Shown here piece by piece: positions 53,241 to 62,007 of a stretch of DNA of 64,000 bases (position 1 is the first letter of the stretch; every line of letters starts with the position of its first letter). The DNA comes from Candidatus Obscuribacterales bacterium. GTDB taxonomy: Bacteria; Cyanobacteriota; Vampirovibrionia; Obscuribacterales; Obscuribacteraceae. The stretch is from NCBI GenBank assembly GCA_019744775.1, contig JAIETZ010000001.1, positions 62,001 to 126,000 on the forward strand, in the 5' to 3' direction. The position numbers and the translations under genes were made by a program. A model generated the notes under the pieces. The model saw only the letters and a program-made list of their open reading frames with translations. It was not told the DNA's origin and made no database searches.

Positions 53241-54518
53241 GTGCGGATGGGATTTAGGCAACCAATAGTTATCTTTATGTCGATAACAATGGTTGTGCTC
53301 GCCTGCCTTTACGTGTCAACTGATTCTGCTGATGCTCGCGTGCAGAGTAAGTCCAGCCGTTCAAAAACCAAACATACCGTCACCATGTACAGCGGCAAGA
53401 AAAAACGCACAGTTGCAGTTGCCGGCAGTCGCAGCAGAACAAGAAGCAGAGGCAAACAGGGTCGCAAGCGGCATGTAATTGCCACTCCTAAAGTGCGCTA
53501 CGCATACCCGATAACCATGTTTCTCTGGAGCGCACCGCATTTTGATCACACACCTGTCGATGATGCACTCAAGCAAAAGATTCGTTATGCATTTCTAGCC
53601 GGTACCGCAGAGAAGTTTCCAGCTCGCAGTTTAGTCAGAGCCGAGTTGGTCGAACACTATCCTCTGCGCGGCGGAATTTTCTATAGACGCGAAGCTGTTA
53701 AATATGTAGTTATACATTCAACCGAAACCGGAATTCCAATGGGCGGAAAGCGCGTCATTGATAGCTGGAGTTCTGTCGGACGCCGACACGCCGGAGCGCA
53801 ATATGTCGTCGATCGTGATGGCATGATATACCAAGCAGTTGATCCGGATTTAGCAACAGTACACGTCAACATATTTAAGACTTTACCGGGAATAAACAAC
53901 GACAACAGCATCGGGATTGAAATGGTGCACACCGGAGCACAGACTTACACACCGGAGCAGAAAGCATCTGTCATTCGTTTGGTTTCGTACTTACAAGATC
54001 GCTACAAAGTCACAGACGAAAACGTCATTACTCACCGTTACGCTCAGCAAGGCGACCATACAGACCCAGTGGCATTTGATTGGGATCGCTTCTTACGCGA
54101 CAAAGCCGGTTTTAGAAGACAGGCAGTTGTAGCTAAGATGAATGAAATGGTAGACGAAGCCGGTAAGTGGTGGAACCAGAACGTGCCGGGAGCACCCATT
54201 TATCAACACCTCGAAAAAATGCTACCCATTCCAACCAGCAGCCAGAAACCAACGCAACCTTCTAACGCACCTATTCCAGGCCCGTTATTGCCACCAGTTT
54301 CGGCGTCCACACTGCGCGGACCGATTGAGGTTGATCCCGATATTCTTAACATGGAAGGCGACGTCATCCAGCAATGCGCAACGGGCATGGAAGCTGATGG
54401 CGGCGGTTTAGTCAAAGAAGTGAAACCAGCAAATAGCAACGCTGTGCAGAATAATTCTGTCCCCAACAACACGCAACAAGCGCCGACGCCGGGGCATCCT
54501 CTATTCGGCATACCCTAA
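53241..54518 (+). CDS. Exported N-acetylmuramoyl-L-alanine amidase (Amidase_2)
   Basis: The protein (about 425 residues) has a signal segment and a basic Ser/Arg-rich stretch (about 40-75). An amidase_2 domain follows (about 150-275), with V-V-I-H-S-T-E-T (zinc His), G-A-Q-Y-V-V-D-R-D-G and H-R-Y then G-D-H-T-D-P. The C-terminal part is Pro/Asn-rich. It cuts the bond between muramic acid and the stem peptide. I chose GTG 53241, six bases after GAGG; TTG 53229 and ATG 53247 are alternatives. Its end overlaps thpR by 18 bases. Confidence 0.85.
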   Translation: MRMGFRQPIVIFMSITMVVLACLYVSTDSADARVQSKSSRSKTKHTVTMYSGKKKRTVAVAGSRSRTRSRGKQGRKRHVIATPKVRYAYPITMFLWSAPHFDHTPVDDALKQKIRYAFLAGTAEKFPARSLVRAELVEHYPLRGGIFYRREAVKYVVIHSTETGIPMGGKRVIDSWSSVGRRHAGAQYVVDRDGMIYQAVDPDLATVHVNIFKTLPGINNDNSIGIEMVHTGAQTYTPEQKASVIRLVSYLQDRYKVTDENVITHRYAQQGDHTDPVAFDWDRFLRDKAGFRRQAVVAKMNEMVDEAGKWWNQNVPGAPIYQHLEKMLPIPTSSQKPTQPSNAPIPGPLLPPVSASTLRGPIEVDPDILNMEGDVIQQCATGMEADGGGLVKEVKPANSNAVQNNSVPNNTQQAPTPGHPLFGIP

Positions 54519-55100
54519 CTCGAAACTCAGAAGCGATGCGTATTCGTCGCCTCCGCATCCAAGTTCACTTTCAATCAATTCTATCTTTTCAATTTGCTGT
54601 GTCAAAGGAACGCATTTTGAAACAAGCCAATCGGGCAATTCGACTGCATTAGCTTTTACCGACTCACGCTCCAGCCTAGCAAGAGTTATGTGGGGACGAT
54701 ACTCACGATGTCCAGGTTTGCTCACATAGGGCTTTAATTGTGTTTGAATCTCAGCGGCAATTTCCATTACTCGATCGGGAATTACACTCGGTGTCATCAC
54801 AACCATGCGCGGGCGCTTAGCAGAGGGCCAAAATTCTACCTGATCAAAGTTTATTGAAAGCTTGCTGAACTTCGACACCGTTGATTGAAGCTTAGCCGTG
54901 ATCTCGTCCAGTTTGCCTTCAACATCGCCGAGAAACAGCCAAGTCAAATGCAACTTAATTGGTTTTACGATACGTGCACGACAATGCCATTGCTTCTCTA
55001 GTTCAGCCTTGCGTTCTGAAAGATATCCTAAAACTTCTTGCTGAGCAGGACTTAAATAAGTCCCGACAAACAGACGCCTTGTCTTGTTCTCAGGACTCAT
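54501..55100 (-). CDS. thpR: RNA 2',3'-cyclic phosphodiesterase (LigT/ThpR)
   Basis: The protein has the two H-x-T motifs of the 2H phosphoesterase superfamily, H-L-T (about residue 51) and H-I-T (about 137), with R-L-F-V-G-T-Y-L near the start and about 199 residues, as usual for ThpR. It hydrolyses 2',3'-cyclic RNA ends and related substrates. I use ATG 55100, eleven bases inside the end of the fadB-like gene; an in-frame start farther upstream would lengthen the overlap. Confidence 0.88.
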   Translation of the reverse strand: MSPENKTRRLFVGTYLSPAQQEVLGYLSERKAELEKQWHCRARIVKPIKLHLTWLFLGDVEGKLDEITAKLQSTVSKFSKLSINFDQVEFWPSAKRPRMVVMTPSVIPDRVMEIAAEIQTQLKPYVSKPGHREYRPHITLARLERESVKANAVELPDWLVSKCVPLTQQIEKIELIESELGCGGDEYASLLSFELGYAE

Positions 55101-57270
55101 CGGCACCGACGCGGCCGTAGAAGCCGCGATCTTCAGCGACAAGCTTATGAATGTACTGGCTGACAGAGCGTTTGCCAAATGTACTGGCGTAGATTTCTTG
55201 CAATCGATCTCTTACATACGGCAAACCAACTTTGTCGGCATAACGCAATAGCCCACCTCTAAATGGGGGGAAGCCCAAACCAAAGACGGTTGCCACATCA
55301 ACCTCGCGAGCGCGCAAAACAATTTTTTCTTCCAGGCAACGCGCTGCTTCATCGATCATCGGCAGAATTAGACGCTCTTGAAGTTCCAAGCATTTTTCCG
55401 GAGAAACTTTATCGGGCGATATTACAACTTTGAAATTGCGCTCAAGATCAGGGTTGTAGCCTTTCTTCCTGCCTGATTCATCCCAGACAAATATGCCGAT
55501 TCCATCGCGCTTGCTGCGCAAACCAGCCTTCACTGAATCATACATTTTCGGAGGTGGAGTCATGCGCTCACCCAGTCCGGCATGAAGTGCATCAGCAATA
55601 GCAATTACTAAATACCAACCAATTTCATCCAACAATTCAAACGGTGCAATTGGCATTCCAAATGCCAATGCTGCTTCATCGATCCAATTGAGCGGAACAT
55701 TTTCCTGCGTAAAGCGAGCCACTTCTTCAAGGTATGTTCCAAGAATTCTATTTGCTAGAAATCCTGGTGTGTCTTTTACGGAAAGCGGTATCTTGCCCAA
55801 ACCAGCGACAAATGTTGAGGCCGCACTGACAGCATCTTTATTTGCTTGCGGGTGTGAGACGACTTCAACCAGCTGCATGCGATCGACAGGCTGGAAGAAG
55901 TGCAAGCCTATAAATCTGCTGGCATCAGCTGCTGGGGGTATTGTCGAAGCAACCGACAGTGCCGATGTATTGGTAGCTAATACACACTTGTCCGAGACAA
56001 CTTTCAGAACGTCTTGGAAAACAGCTTTCTTTACTTCAACATCTTCAAGACTGGCTTCTATGATCAGGTCACAAAGGGCCAAGTCCTGCGAATTGACCGT
56101 GCCGCGCAATTTGCCTTCATGCGCGCTTGTATTTGTCGCACGCTCTCTTTTTCGTGCTTGTGACGCTTTGATTTTCTCGACAGATTCATCAACACGACTT
56201 TGATCGCGGCCTTTAAGGCTAACATCATAGCCATGTGCATAAGCCAATTCTGCAATTGCCGTGCCCATAGTACCGCTGCCGACTACACCAACAGTGGCGA
56301 TAGGAGGAAGCGCAGACTTCTTCGATTGGGACAAAGCGCTTGCTTTATAAAATTCTGCTGCAAGCATAATGGACATCAAATTATGCGTAGTCTCACTGGT
56401 ACATAACTCGGCAAATGCTTTTGCTTCCATCTCCAGCCCAGCCGCCATCCCTTGCGCTAAGCCGTCCTTCATTACCTCGACAGCTTTTGGAGGTGCTGGA
56501 TAATGCCCTTTTGTAGTAATACGCAATGAGCGTTCGGTTATAGCAAATAAGGTTTTTACTTTGTCGGCATTATAATCAGCCGGCAATTCTTCTGTTTTGG
56601 CAACTAACGGCTTCAATGCATTTAGTCCGCCACCGGCCAACTCAAGAGCCAACTCTTCACCGCGAGCCATAAGCTCATCACTAGCAACAATTTCGTCAAT
56701 CAAGCCAATTTCCAACGCACGACTGGAATCAAATGGCTCACTGCCGAGAATGACTTCTAAAGCTGTTTTTGGTCCAAGCAACCGAGACAAACGCTGCGTA
56801 CCACCCAAGCCTGGGATAAGGCCAAGACGCACTTCGGGCATGGCAAATACTGTGATTTGATCATTGGTTGCTATGCGTTTGTGGGAGCTCAAGATAAGCT
56901 CAACGCCGCCACCCAAGCAAGCACCATTGATCGCAGCAACCAGTGGTTTTTGCAAATTCCTGGACTTGTTCAACATGGCTTGACCCATACGGCAAAGCTT
57001 CATTGCTGCTGCAGCATCTGCAAACCGGCGCACTTCGCCAAGATCGGCACCCGACAAAAATGTATCGGCTTTGCCGGACATAAAGACAACCGCTTTTATA
57101 TCATCATCAGCGGCAGCATGATCAACGGCAGCTTCCAACTCTTCCAGCACAGATGCGTTCAAAACATTTGAACGTCCAGGACAATCCAACAAAAGAATTG
57201 CCACGCCGGATTTTTTCTTAGTCAGGGTTACTTGCTGCCTAACTTGCGTCACTGATTTACCTTGCGTCAT
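55090..57270 (-). CDS. FadB/FadJ-like enoyl-CoA hydratase / 3-hydroxyacyl-CoA dehydrogenase
   Basis: The 726-residue bifunctional beta-oxidation enzyme has an N-terminal crotonase domain (about 15-200) with both acid residues E124 (G-G-G-V-E) and E146 (M-P-E-V-R-L-G). A 3-hydroxyacyl-CoA dehydrogenase part follows, with G-S-G-T-M-G (331-336), H-F-F-x-P-V and a C-terminal dehydrogenase domain. The thiolase partner is not in the window. It follows a small membrane protein gene by 18 bases and overlaps thpR. Confidence 0.93.
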   Translation of the reverse strand: MTQGKSVTQVRQQVTLTKKKSGVAILLLDCPGRSNVLNASVLEELEAAVDHAAADDDIKAVVFMSGKADTFLSGADLGEVRRFADAAAAMKLCRMGQAMLNKSRNLQKPLVAAINGACLGGGVELILSSHKRIATNDQITVFAMPEVRLGLIPGLGGTQRLSRLLGPKTALEVILGSEPFDSSRALEIGLIDEIVASDELMARGEELALELAGGGLNALKPLVAKTEELPADYNADKVKTLFAITERSLRITTKGHYPAPPKAVEVMKDGLAQGMAAGLEMEAKAFAELCTSETTHNLMSIMLAAEFYKASALSQSKKSALPPIATVGVVGSGTMGTAIAELAYAHGYDVSLKGRDQSRVDESVEKIKASQARKRERATNTSAHEGKLRGTVNSQDLALCDLIIEASLEDVEVKKAVFQDVLKVVSDKCVLATNTSALSVASTIPPAADASRFIGLHFFQPVDRMQLVEVVSHPQANKDAVSAASTFVAGLGKIPLSVKDTPGFLANRILGTYLEEVARFTQENVPLNWIDEAALAFGMPIAPFELLDEIGWYLVIAIADALHAGLGERMTPPPKMYDSVKAGLRSKRDGIGIFVWDESGRKKGYNPDLERNFKVVISPDKVSPEKCLELQERLILPMIDEAARCLEEKIVLRAREVDVATVFGLGFPPFRGGLLRYADKVGLPYVRDRLQEIYASTFGKRSVSQYIHKLVAEDRGFYGRVGADES

Positions 57271-57288
57271 TTAAAAACAGAACTCCTG

Positions 57289-57789
57289 CTACTTATCCGA
57301 TTTCGCGGACAAGCCCTTCATCAACATTGCCACTCCTAATGCCAGCGGCAAAAGCATCATGATCAACCCCAAGAAACTTATAGTCGGGAAAGTCATTACC
57401 AATTGAGACAGCACAGCAAAGAATATCAATGCACAACTTGCAGCAGTGACTATCCAACCGACCTTTGATTTTGAGTTGTAGAAAATTAGTCCCAAACCAA
57501 TGAGCAGGGGAATTACTACAAGCCCAAACCCTTGTCCGCCAAAACCCAACCAGGACAACCAGCCCGATCCCACCTTGACATGATTGAAAAACATCAAAAC
57601 ACTGGTCAGCAGTAGACCCAAACCAATAAAAATGTTTAATTCAGAGCCAATGCCTGTGGTACTCAACTGAGTGCTTTCCGGCACTTTCAAAACCGTCTTA
57701 GCCTCGTCTTCATTGGTTGAATAATCCAGGGAGGCTTCCAGTTCGTTCAGCTTGCGCTGAATTTCGTCATCTTGTCTGCCCATTGGCAC
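57289..57789 (-). CDS. Small multi-pass membrane protein, unknown function
   Basis: The 166-residue protein has a charged N-terminal region with a possible coiled coil (about 5-40) and four hydrophobic helices between about 50 and 160. No family is recognised. The start could be ATG 57789 or the next ATG two codons later. It is between nadE (86-base gap) and the fadB-like gene (18-base gap) on the same strand. Confidence 0.65.
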   Translation of the reverse strand: MPMGRQDDEIQRKLNELEASLDYSTNEDEAKTVLKVPESTQLSTTGIGSELNIFIGLGLLLTSVLMFFNHVKVGSGWLSWLGFGGQGFGLVVIPLLIGLGLIFYNSKSKVGWIVTAASCALIFFAVLSQLVMTFPTISFLGLIMMLLPLALGVAMLMKGLSAKSDK

Positions 57790-57875
57790 CTCTGTCTCGA
57801 TTGGGGAATTTTATCAGATTCCATATTGTTCCGGTTTCGGCTTTAGCCTTCACCCTGCTCATCGCAGCTCTTGCC

Positions 57876-59546
57876 TCACTTCTGAGGATCAGCGGGCAAC
57901 ATACAAACTTCACGAAATCTTTGGGCAATGGGCATGCGCCAACCGGAGCCAAATGACTGTGCTGTAACCTTTAAGCCAGGCGCTGCTTGGTTACGCTTGT
58001 ACTCATTGCCGTTTATTCGATTGACAACATCGAGAACTACTTCTTCTTTGTAGCCCAATTTGACTATTTCCTCGATGCTGCGCTTCTGTTCAACATAGGC
58101 GTTGATAATGCCATCTAACACCACATATGGTGGCAAGGAATCCTGGTCCAATTGTCCGGGCCGCAATTCGGCAGAAGGCGGCTTCTCGATGGTGGACAGA
58201 GGAATGATTTCCTTATTGGCTGCTTCATTTATGTAGCGCGCGACATCATAAACCATCATTTTCGGCAAATCGGAAATGACCGCCAAGCCACCGCACATAT
58301 CGCCATACAAAGTGCAATAACCAACAGCAAGTTCTGACTTATTGCCTGTTGTTAAAACTAGATAACCAAATTTATTCGAGATAGACATGAGAATCATGCC
58401 CCTAATTCGTGCTTGAATATTTTCTTCCGTCACATCCTTTTTCGTCTGCGCAAAGGTTGGCTGCATGATTTTGTCGAACGCAGTCATTGGCTCAGCAATT
58501 GGGATAGTTTGAAATTCAATTCCCAGATTCATCGCCAGATCACGTGCATCACTTACGCTATGCTCGGAGGAATACGGAGACGGCATAGCAACGCCAAGAA
58601 TATTCTGCGGTCCGATTGCAGCAGCAGCAATTGCTGCCGTTACCGCCGAATCAATGCCGCCGGACAAGCCAATAACGGCTTTTTTAAATCCGCACTTGCG
58701 CATGTAATCAGCAGTCCCCAGAACAAGCGCTTTGTAAATATTGACCGTCTTATCTTCCGGAGAATCTTTTATTTCACTTTTGCCCGCGCCAATATCGACC
58801 AGCAATAAGTCTTCTTCAAAAGCAGCCGCGCGCGCGATCAAATCACCATCGGCATTAACAACAATCGAACGACCATCAAAAATGAGTTCATCATTGCCGC
58901 CGACTTGATTGACATAAACAACAGGAATTCCCCAGCGCATAGCTTGCGCGCGCACCAATTCGTGACGGATGTGTTCTTTGCCGGCCGTAAACGGCGAAGC
59001 GGAAATGTTGACCAACAATTCCGGTTTTTCCTGACAGACCTTTTCAATTGGATCTATTAAGTAACGTGGTTTGGGAAACAGCTCGCGGTAGTTCCAGATG
59101 TCTTCGCAAATGGACATGGCCATTTTTTTGCCTTCAATTTCACACGTGCAATATTTAGATGCCGGCTCGAAATATCTGTCTTCGTCAAAAACATCATATG
59201 TAGGAAGCAAAGACTTGTGTTGCACGCACTTGACTCTGCCTTCTTTGATAAAAGCACAAGCATTATGAACAGGACGCCCGTTACCGGGATTGGGATCAAC
59301 AAATCCAACAAGAACGGCGATGTCGGCCAATTCCTCAGCAATACGTTTGAGCCCTTCCAGATTGGACTTAATAAAGTTGGATTTTAAAAGGAGGTCTTTC
59401 GGCGGATAGCCGGTAATTGCCAACTCAGGAAAAATGACCAAGTCGGCACCCTTAAGTTTTGCCTGGTGCCCAAAGGAGATGATCTTTTCAACGTTGCCGC
59501 TGATGTCACCGACGGTGGGGTTAATTTGGGCTAGGGCTATCTTCAT
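57876..59546 (-). CDS. nadE: Glutamine-dependent NAD+ synthetase
   Basis: The 556-residue enzyme makes NAD+ from deamido-NAD+ with ammonia from its own glutaminase. The N-terminal nitrilase-type domain has F-P-E-L-A-I-T-G-Y-P-P (catalytic Glu), K-x-L-L-P-T-Y and the Cys in S-I-C-E-D-I-W. The C-terminal synthetase has G-L-S-G-G-I-D-S-A-V (ATP pyrophosphatase loop) and T-G-N-K-S-E. The length is typical of the fused form. Confidence 0.95.
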   Translation of the reverse strand: MKIALAQINPTVGDISGNVEKIISFGHQAKLKGADLVIFPELAITGYPPKDLLLKSNFIKSNLEGLKRIAEELADIAVLVGFVDPNPGNGRPVHNACAFIKEGRVKCVQHKSLLPTYDVFDEDRYFEPASKYCTCEIEGKKMAMSICEDIWNYRELFPKPRYLIDPIEKVCQEKPELLVNISASPFTAGKEHIRHELVRAQAMRWGIPVVYVNQVGGNDELIFDGRSIVVNADGDLIARAAAFEEDLLLVDIGAGKSEIKDSPEDKTVNIYKALVLGTADYMRKCGFKKAVIGLSGGIDSAVTAAIAAAAIGPQNILGVAMPSPYSSEHSVSDARDLAMNLGIEFQTIPIAEPMTAFDKIMQPTFAQTKKDVTEENIQARIRGMILMSISNKFGYLVLTTGNKSELAVGYCTLYGDMCGGLAVISDLPKMMVYDVARYINEAANKEIIPLSTIEKPPSAELRPGQLDQDSLPPYVVLDGIINAYVEQKRSIEEIVKLGYKEEVVLDVVNRINGNEYKRNQAAPGLKVTAQSFGSGWRMPIAQRFREVCMLPADPQK

Positions 59547-59576
59547 GTCGTTATTGTAAACAGGAATTTGGGAATG

Positions 59577-59600
59577 AAGTTTCCAAGAACCGGGAAACTT
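59577..59600 (+). promoter_or_regulatory. Inverted repeat overlapping a -35 box (operator candidate)
   Basis: AAGTTTCC and GGAAACTT (8-bp arms, eight-base spacer) lie 31 bases upstream of the divergent nadE start. The right arm ends on the TT of the -35 box of the next promoter. A dimeric repressor site is a plausible reading. Confidence 0.45.
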
Positions 59601-59626
59601 GTCTCCTGGCTCCTCATGACTATAAT
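59599..59626 (+). promoter_or_regulatory. Sigma-70 type promoter
   Basis: TTGTCT (-35), 16-base spacer, perfect TATAAT (-10), 38 bases before the ATG of the TIM-barrel-like exported protein. The -35 overlaps an inverted repeat. Confidence 0.6.
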
Positions 59627-59663
59627 GGATTTATTGGCACCTGCGGCTGGAGACCAACAATAG

Positions 59664-60998
59664 ATGAAGAAAATCTTCCTGCTACCAGTCGTGGCAGCTT
59701 ACATCTCGTTTTTGACGATGTTTTTACCAGTCCTGGCTGAGCCGATTAAGGCACCCGGACTGGCATCGGGAGCCGGGCTTTGGGTTAATCTTTGGAATTA
59801 TCCCGACGGCGATGTGGACGGTTATTTTGCCCATTTACATGCTCATGGTGTGCGCAACTACTTCATTCAGACTTCGCGCAGCAATACCGAAGCTCTTCGT
59901 GAGCCGTCAAAATTTGCCGCCATTATCGATGCCTGTCACAAAAACAATATTCGAGTAATCGCCTGGTCGTTTTCCGAGTTACACAGCCCTATCACGGATG
60001 CCGACAAACTTATTTATGTAGCCAACTTTGTGACACCAAGCGGTCAAAGAATTGATGCTGTTGGTGCCGACATGGAGTCTAATGTCAGCTCCGCAAACAT
60101 AGAGACATATGTACAACGAATTCGTCAGGCTTTAGGACATGACTATCCCATAGTGGCTATTGTCTACAGCCCTTTAAATAGAGCGCAACAAGCCGGTATC
60201 ACTCCCTGGAAAACAATCGCCAATAACTTCAATGTAATTGCGCCTATGACTTATTGGTCCGGCAAAATGAATACAGTTGATCCATATACATATGCAATCA
60301 ACAGCATCGCCAAAATTCGTCAGTTGAGCGGTCGCTCCGATGTTGATATTCATATGATTGGCGACGGCATGGGCACTGATTTGCAGCAAATTCTGCAATT
60401 CCTCAAAGGTTGCCAGGCAGCCGAAGCCACCAGCGCCAGTCTTTATCCCAACCAGAAGGTTACAGATGATCAACTCCTGGCGCTTCACAAATACACTGAT
60501 TACATCCAGCCAAATACACGTTTCCGCCTCAAGTGTCTTAAGTCACTAAAAACTTCAGCATCTATTGTCGAGCCGTTTAATTCAGACCCGACGCTGCCTA
60601 TTTCGCGGTCTGATTTCTACAAATTAGTTGTAACAAGACTGCACATGTTTGCAGGCGCAGAGTCGGTGCAATCAGGCTTTGATGCCTATCAATTCCTCAA
60701 GAAAATAGGACACCTGCCCGGATCATTTGCCGCCATGCCGACGCCTGAGTTTTTAAGCCAGCCTGTTTACCCGCGAGAGGCATATGCACTTTTAGCTATG
60801 GCAGTTGAACAGAACTTTAGGGCAGCCGCCCAGGGTACTGCTATTACCAACCAGCCAAAAAAGGCGCCCAAACGTTTGGACAGCATTTTCACCCAACCAG
60901 CTCAAGCCGCAGGCATTCTTAAACCAATCAATTATTTAGATGCCGCCCAAATGGTTGTCGAGGCCCGTTCAGGGCTCAAGGCTGCCCGCAGGCCTTAA
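59664..60998 (+). CDS. Exported TIM-barrel-like protein, possible glycosidase
   Basis: The 444-residue protein has a signal peptide (about 1-25). The domain from about 35 to 290 looks like a TIM barrel: alternating strands such as G-L-W-V-N-L-W, N-Y-F-I-Q-T, R-V-I-A-W-S-F, D-A-V-G-A-D-M-E, I-V-A-I-V-Y-S and F-N-V-I-A-P-M-T-Y-W. The acidic pair in D-A-V-G-A-D-M-E at a strand end resembles GH catalytic sites (GH18/25-like), but I cannot name the family. The C-terminal third is helical. A well-formed promoter precedes it. Confidence 0.7.
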   Translation: MKKIFLLPVVAAYISFLTMFLPVLAEPIKAPGLASGAGLWVNLWNYPDGDVDGYFAHLHAHGVRNYFIQTSRSNTEALREPSKFAAIIDACHKNNIRVIAWSFSELHSPITDADKLIYVANFVTPSGQRIDAVGADMESNVSSANIETYVQRIRQALGHDYPIVAIVYSPLNRAQQAGITPWKTIANNFNVIAPMTYWSGKMNTVDPYTYAINSIAKIRQLSGRSDVDIHMIGDGMGTDLQQILQFLKGCQAAEATSASLYPNQKVTDDQLLALHKYTDYIQPNTRFRLKCLKSLKTSASIVEPFNSDPTLPISRSDFYKLVVTRLHMFAGAESVQSGFDAYQFLKKIGHLPGSFAAMPTPEFLSQPVYPREAYALLAMAVEQNFRAAAQGTAITNQPKKAPKRLDSIFTQPAQAAGILKPINYLDAAQMVVEARSGLKAARRP

Positions 60999-61204
60999 TT
61001 TCCAAGGCAAAATAAGTCGGAAATATAAGTCAACAATCGAAGACACTTGCTGGTAAAAAGCCTCTATCAGGGGGTAGATTGGAAGTATGAGAGCCATAAA
61101 CAAATCGAGTCTGCCTATGGAAAACTCCAGGACAGACTATTTTTGTTTATTGACATATCTCTGTTTTATATCCTCCCCACAAAAAGAAGACTGGAGGTGT
61201 GACG

Positions 61205-61789
61205 ATGGAAGTCACGGTCACCGGAAGAAATATCGAACTAACAAATGCACTAAAGGACTATTTAAAGGACAAACTGGGCAGAGCTCAGAAGCACTTTGAT
61301 CACCCGCTGGATGTAACAGCACTTTTAAGTGTGGCAAAAAATCCATCCATCCCGGATAACCAAACAGCTGAAATCACAATCAAAGTAAACGGTTCAATAA
61401 TTAGAGGACAAGAGTCCACCGAAAATATGTACGCCTCAATTGACCTTGTCGCCGACAAGATTGAGCGTCAATTGCGTAAGTTCAAGACCCGCTACTACCA
61501 TAAAGGCAACAAGATTCGCGATACCGAAATTCACGAAGAAAACGATGTCTCCGGCTTGCCGGACAACGACGAAGTAGTGAAAAAGGAAATTGCTTTTGAG
61601 GAGATAAAACCTCGCATTGTCCGCTCTAAGAAGTTTCCACTTAAGCCGATGTCTCCGGAAGAGGCATGCAGCCAGATGGACCTTCTGGGACACGACTTTT
61701 TTATGTTCATCAACTCCGATACCGGTCACGTAAACACGGTATATCACCGTCGTGACAAAAATTACGGGCTGATTGAACCTAAAGCGTAA
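61205..61789 (+). CDS. hpf: Long-form ribosome hibernation promoting factor
   Basis: Long HPF dimerises 70S ribosomes into inactive 100S particles in slow growth. The 194-residue protein has an N-terminal S30AE domain (about 1-100: E-V-T-V-T-G-R-N-I-E-L-T through L-R-K-F-K) and a C-terminal dimerisation domain (about 135-194, with A-x-x-Q-M-D-L-L-G-H-D-F-F-M-F-x-N and Y-R-R-x-D-x-x-Y-G-L-I). ATG 61205 is chosen because GGAGG (61193-61197) is spaced seven bases away. Confidence 0.95.
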   Translation: MEVTVTGRNIELTNALKDYLKDKLGRAQKHFDHPLDVTALLSVAKNPSIPDNQTAEITIKVNGSIIRGQESTENMYASIDLVADKIERQLRKFKTRYYHKGNKIRDTEIHEENDVSGLPDNDEVVKKEIAFEEIKPRIVRSKKFPLKPMSPEEACSQMDLLGHDFFMFINSDTGHVNTVYHRRDKNYGLIEPKA

Positions 61790-61863
61790 CCAGGGGCTAA
61801 TCCTAAAGCACAGTTAGGAATAACCCTAGATAAATAGGGCACGGTTAATGCCATAATTCAGAG

Positions 61864-61882
61864 CCTGATAAAAATTATCAGG
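61864..61882 (+). terminator. Stem-loop downstream of hpf, weak terminator candidate
   Basis: CCTGATAA-AAA-TTATCAGG (8-bp stem) 75 bases after the hpf stop, followed by a short T-rich stretch. Two weaker hairpins precede it in the same 218-base spacer (around 61810-61845). No other feature is seen in that spacer. Confidence 0.4.
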
Positions 61883-62007
61883 AACATTTTCTTGCGATCT
61901 ATATTCTGAAACAATATGGTTTTCAGCAGAAATATTATGGCTAAAATCCATTATTGGGGCATATCGGAAGTACGGACGTCAAAGGCAATCCCCCGAAAGC
62001 AAGACTC

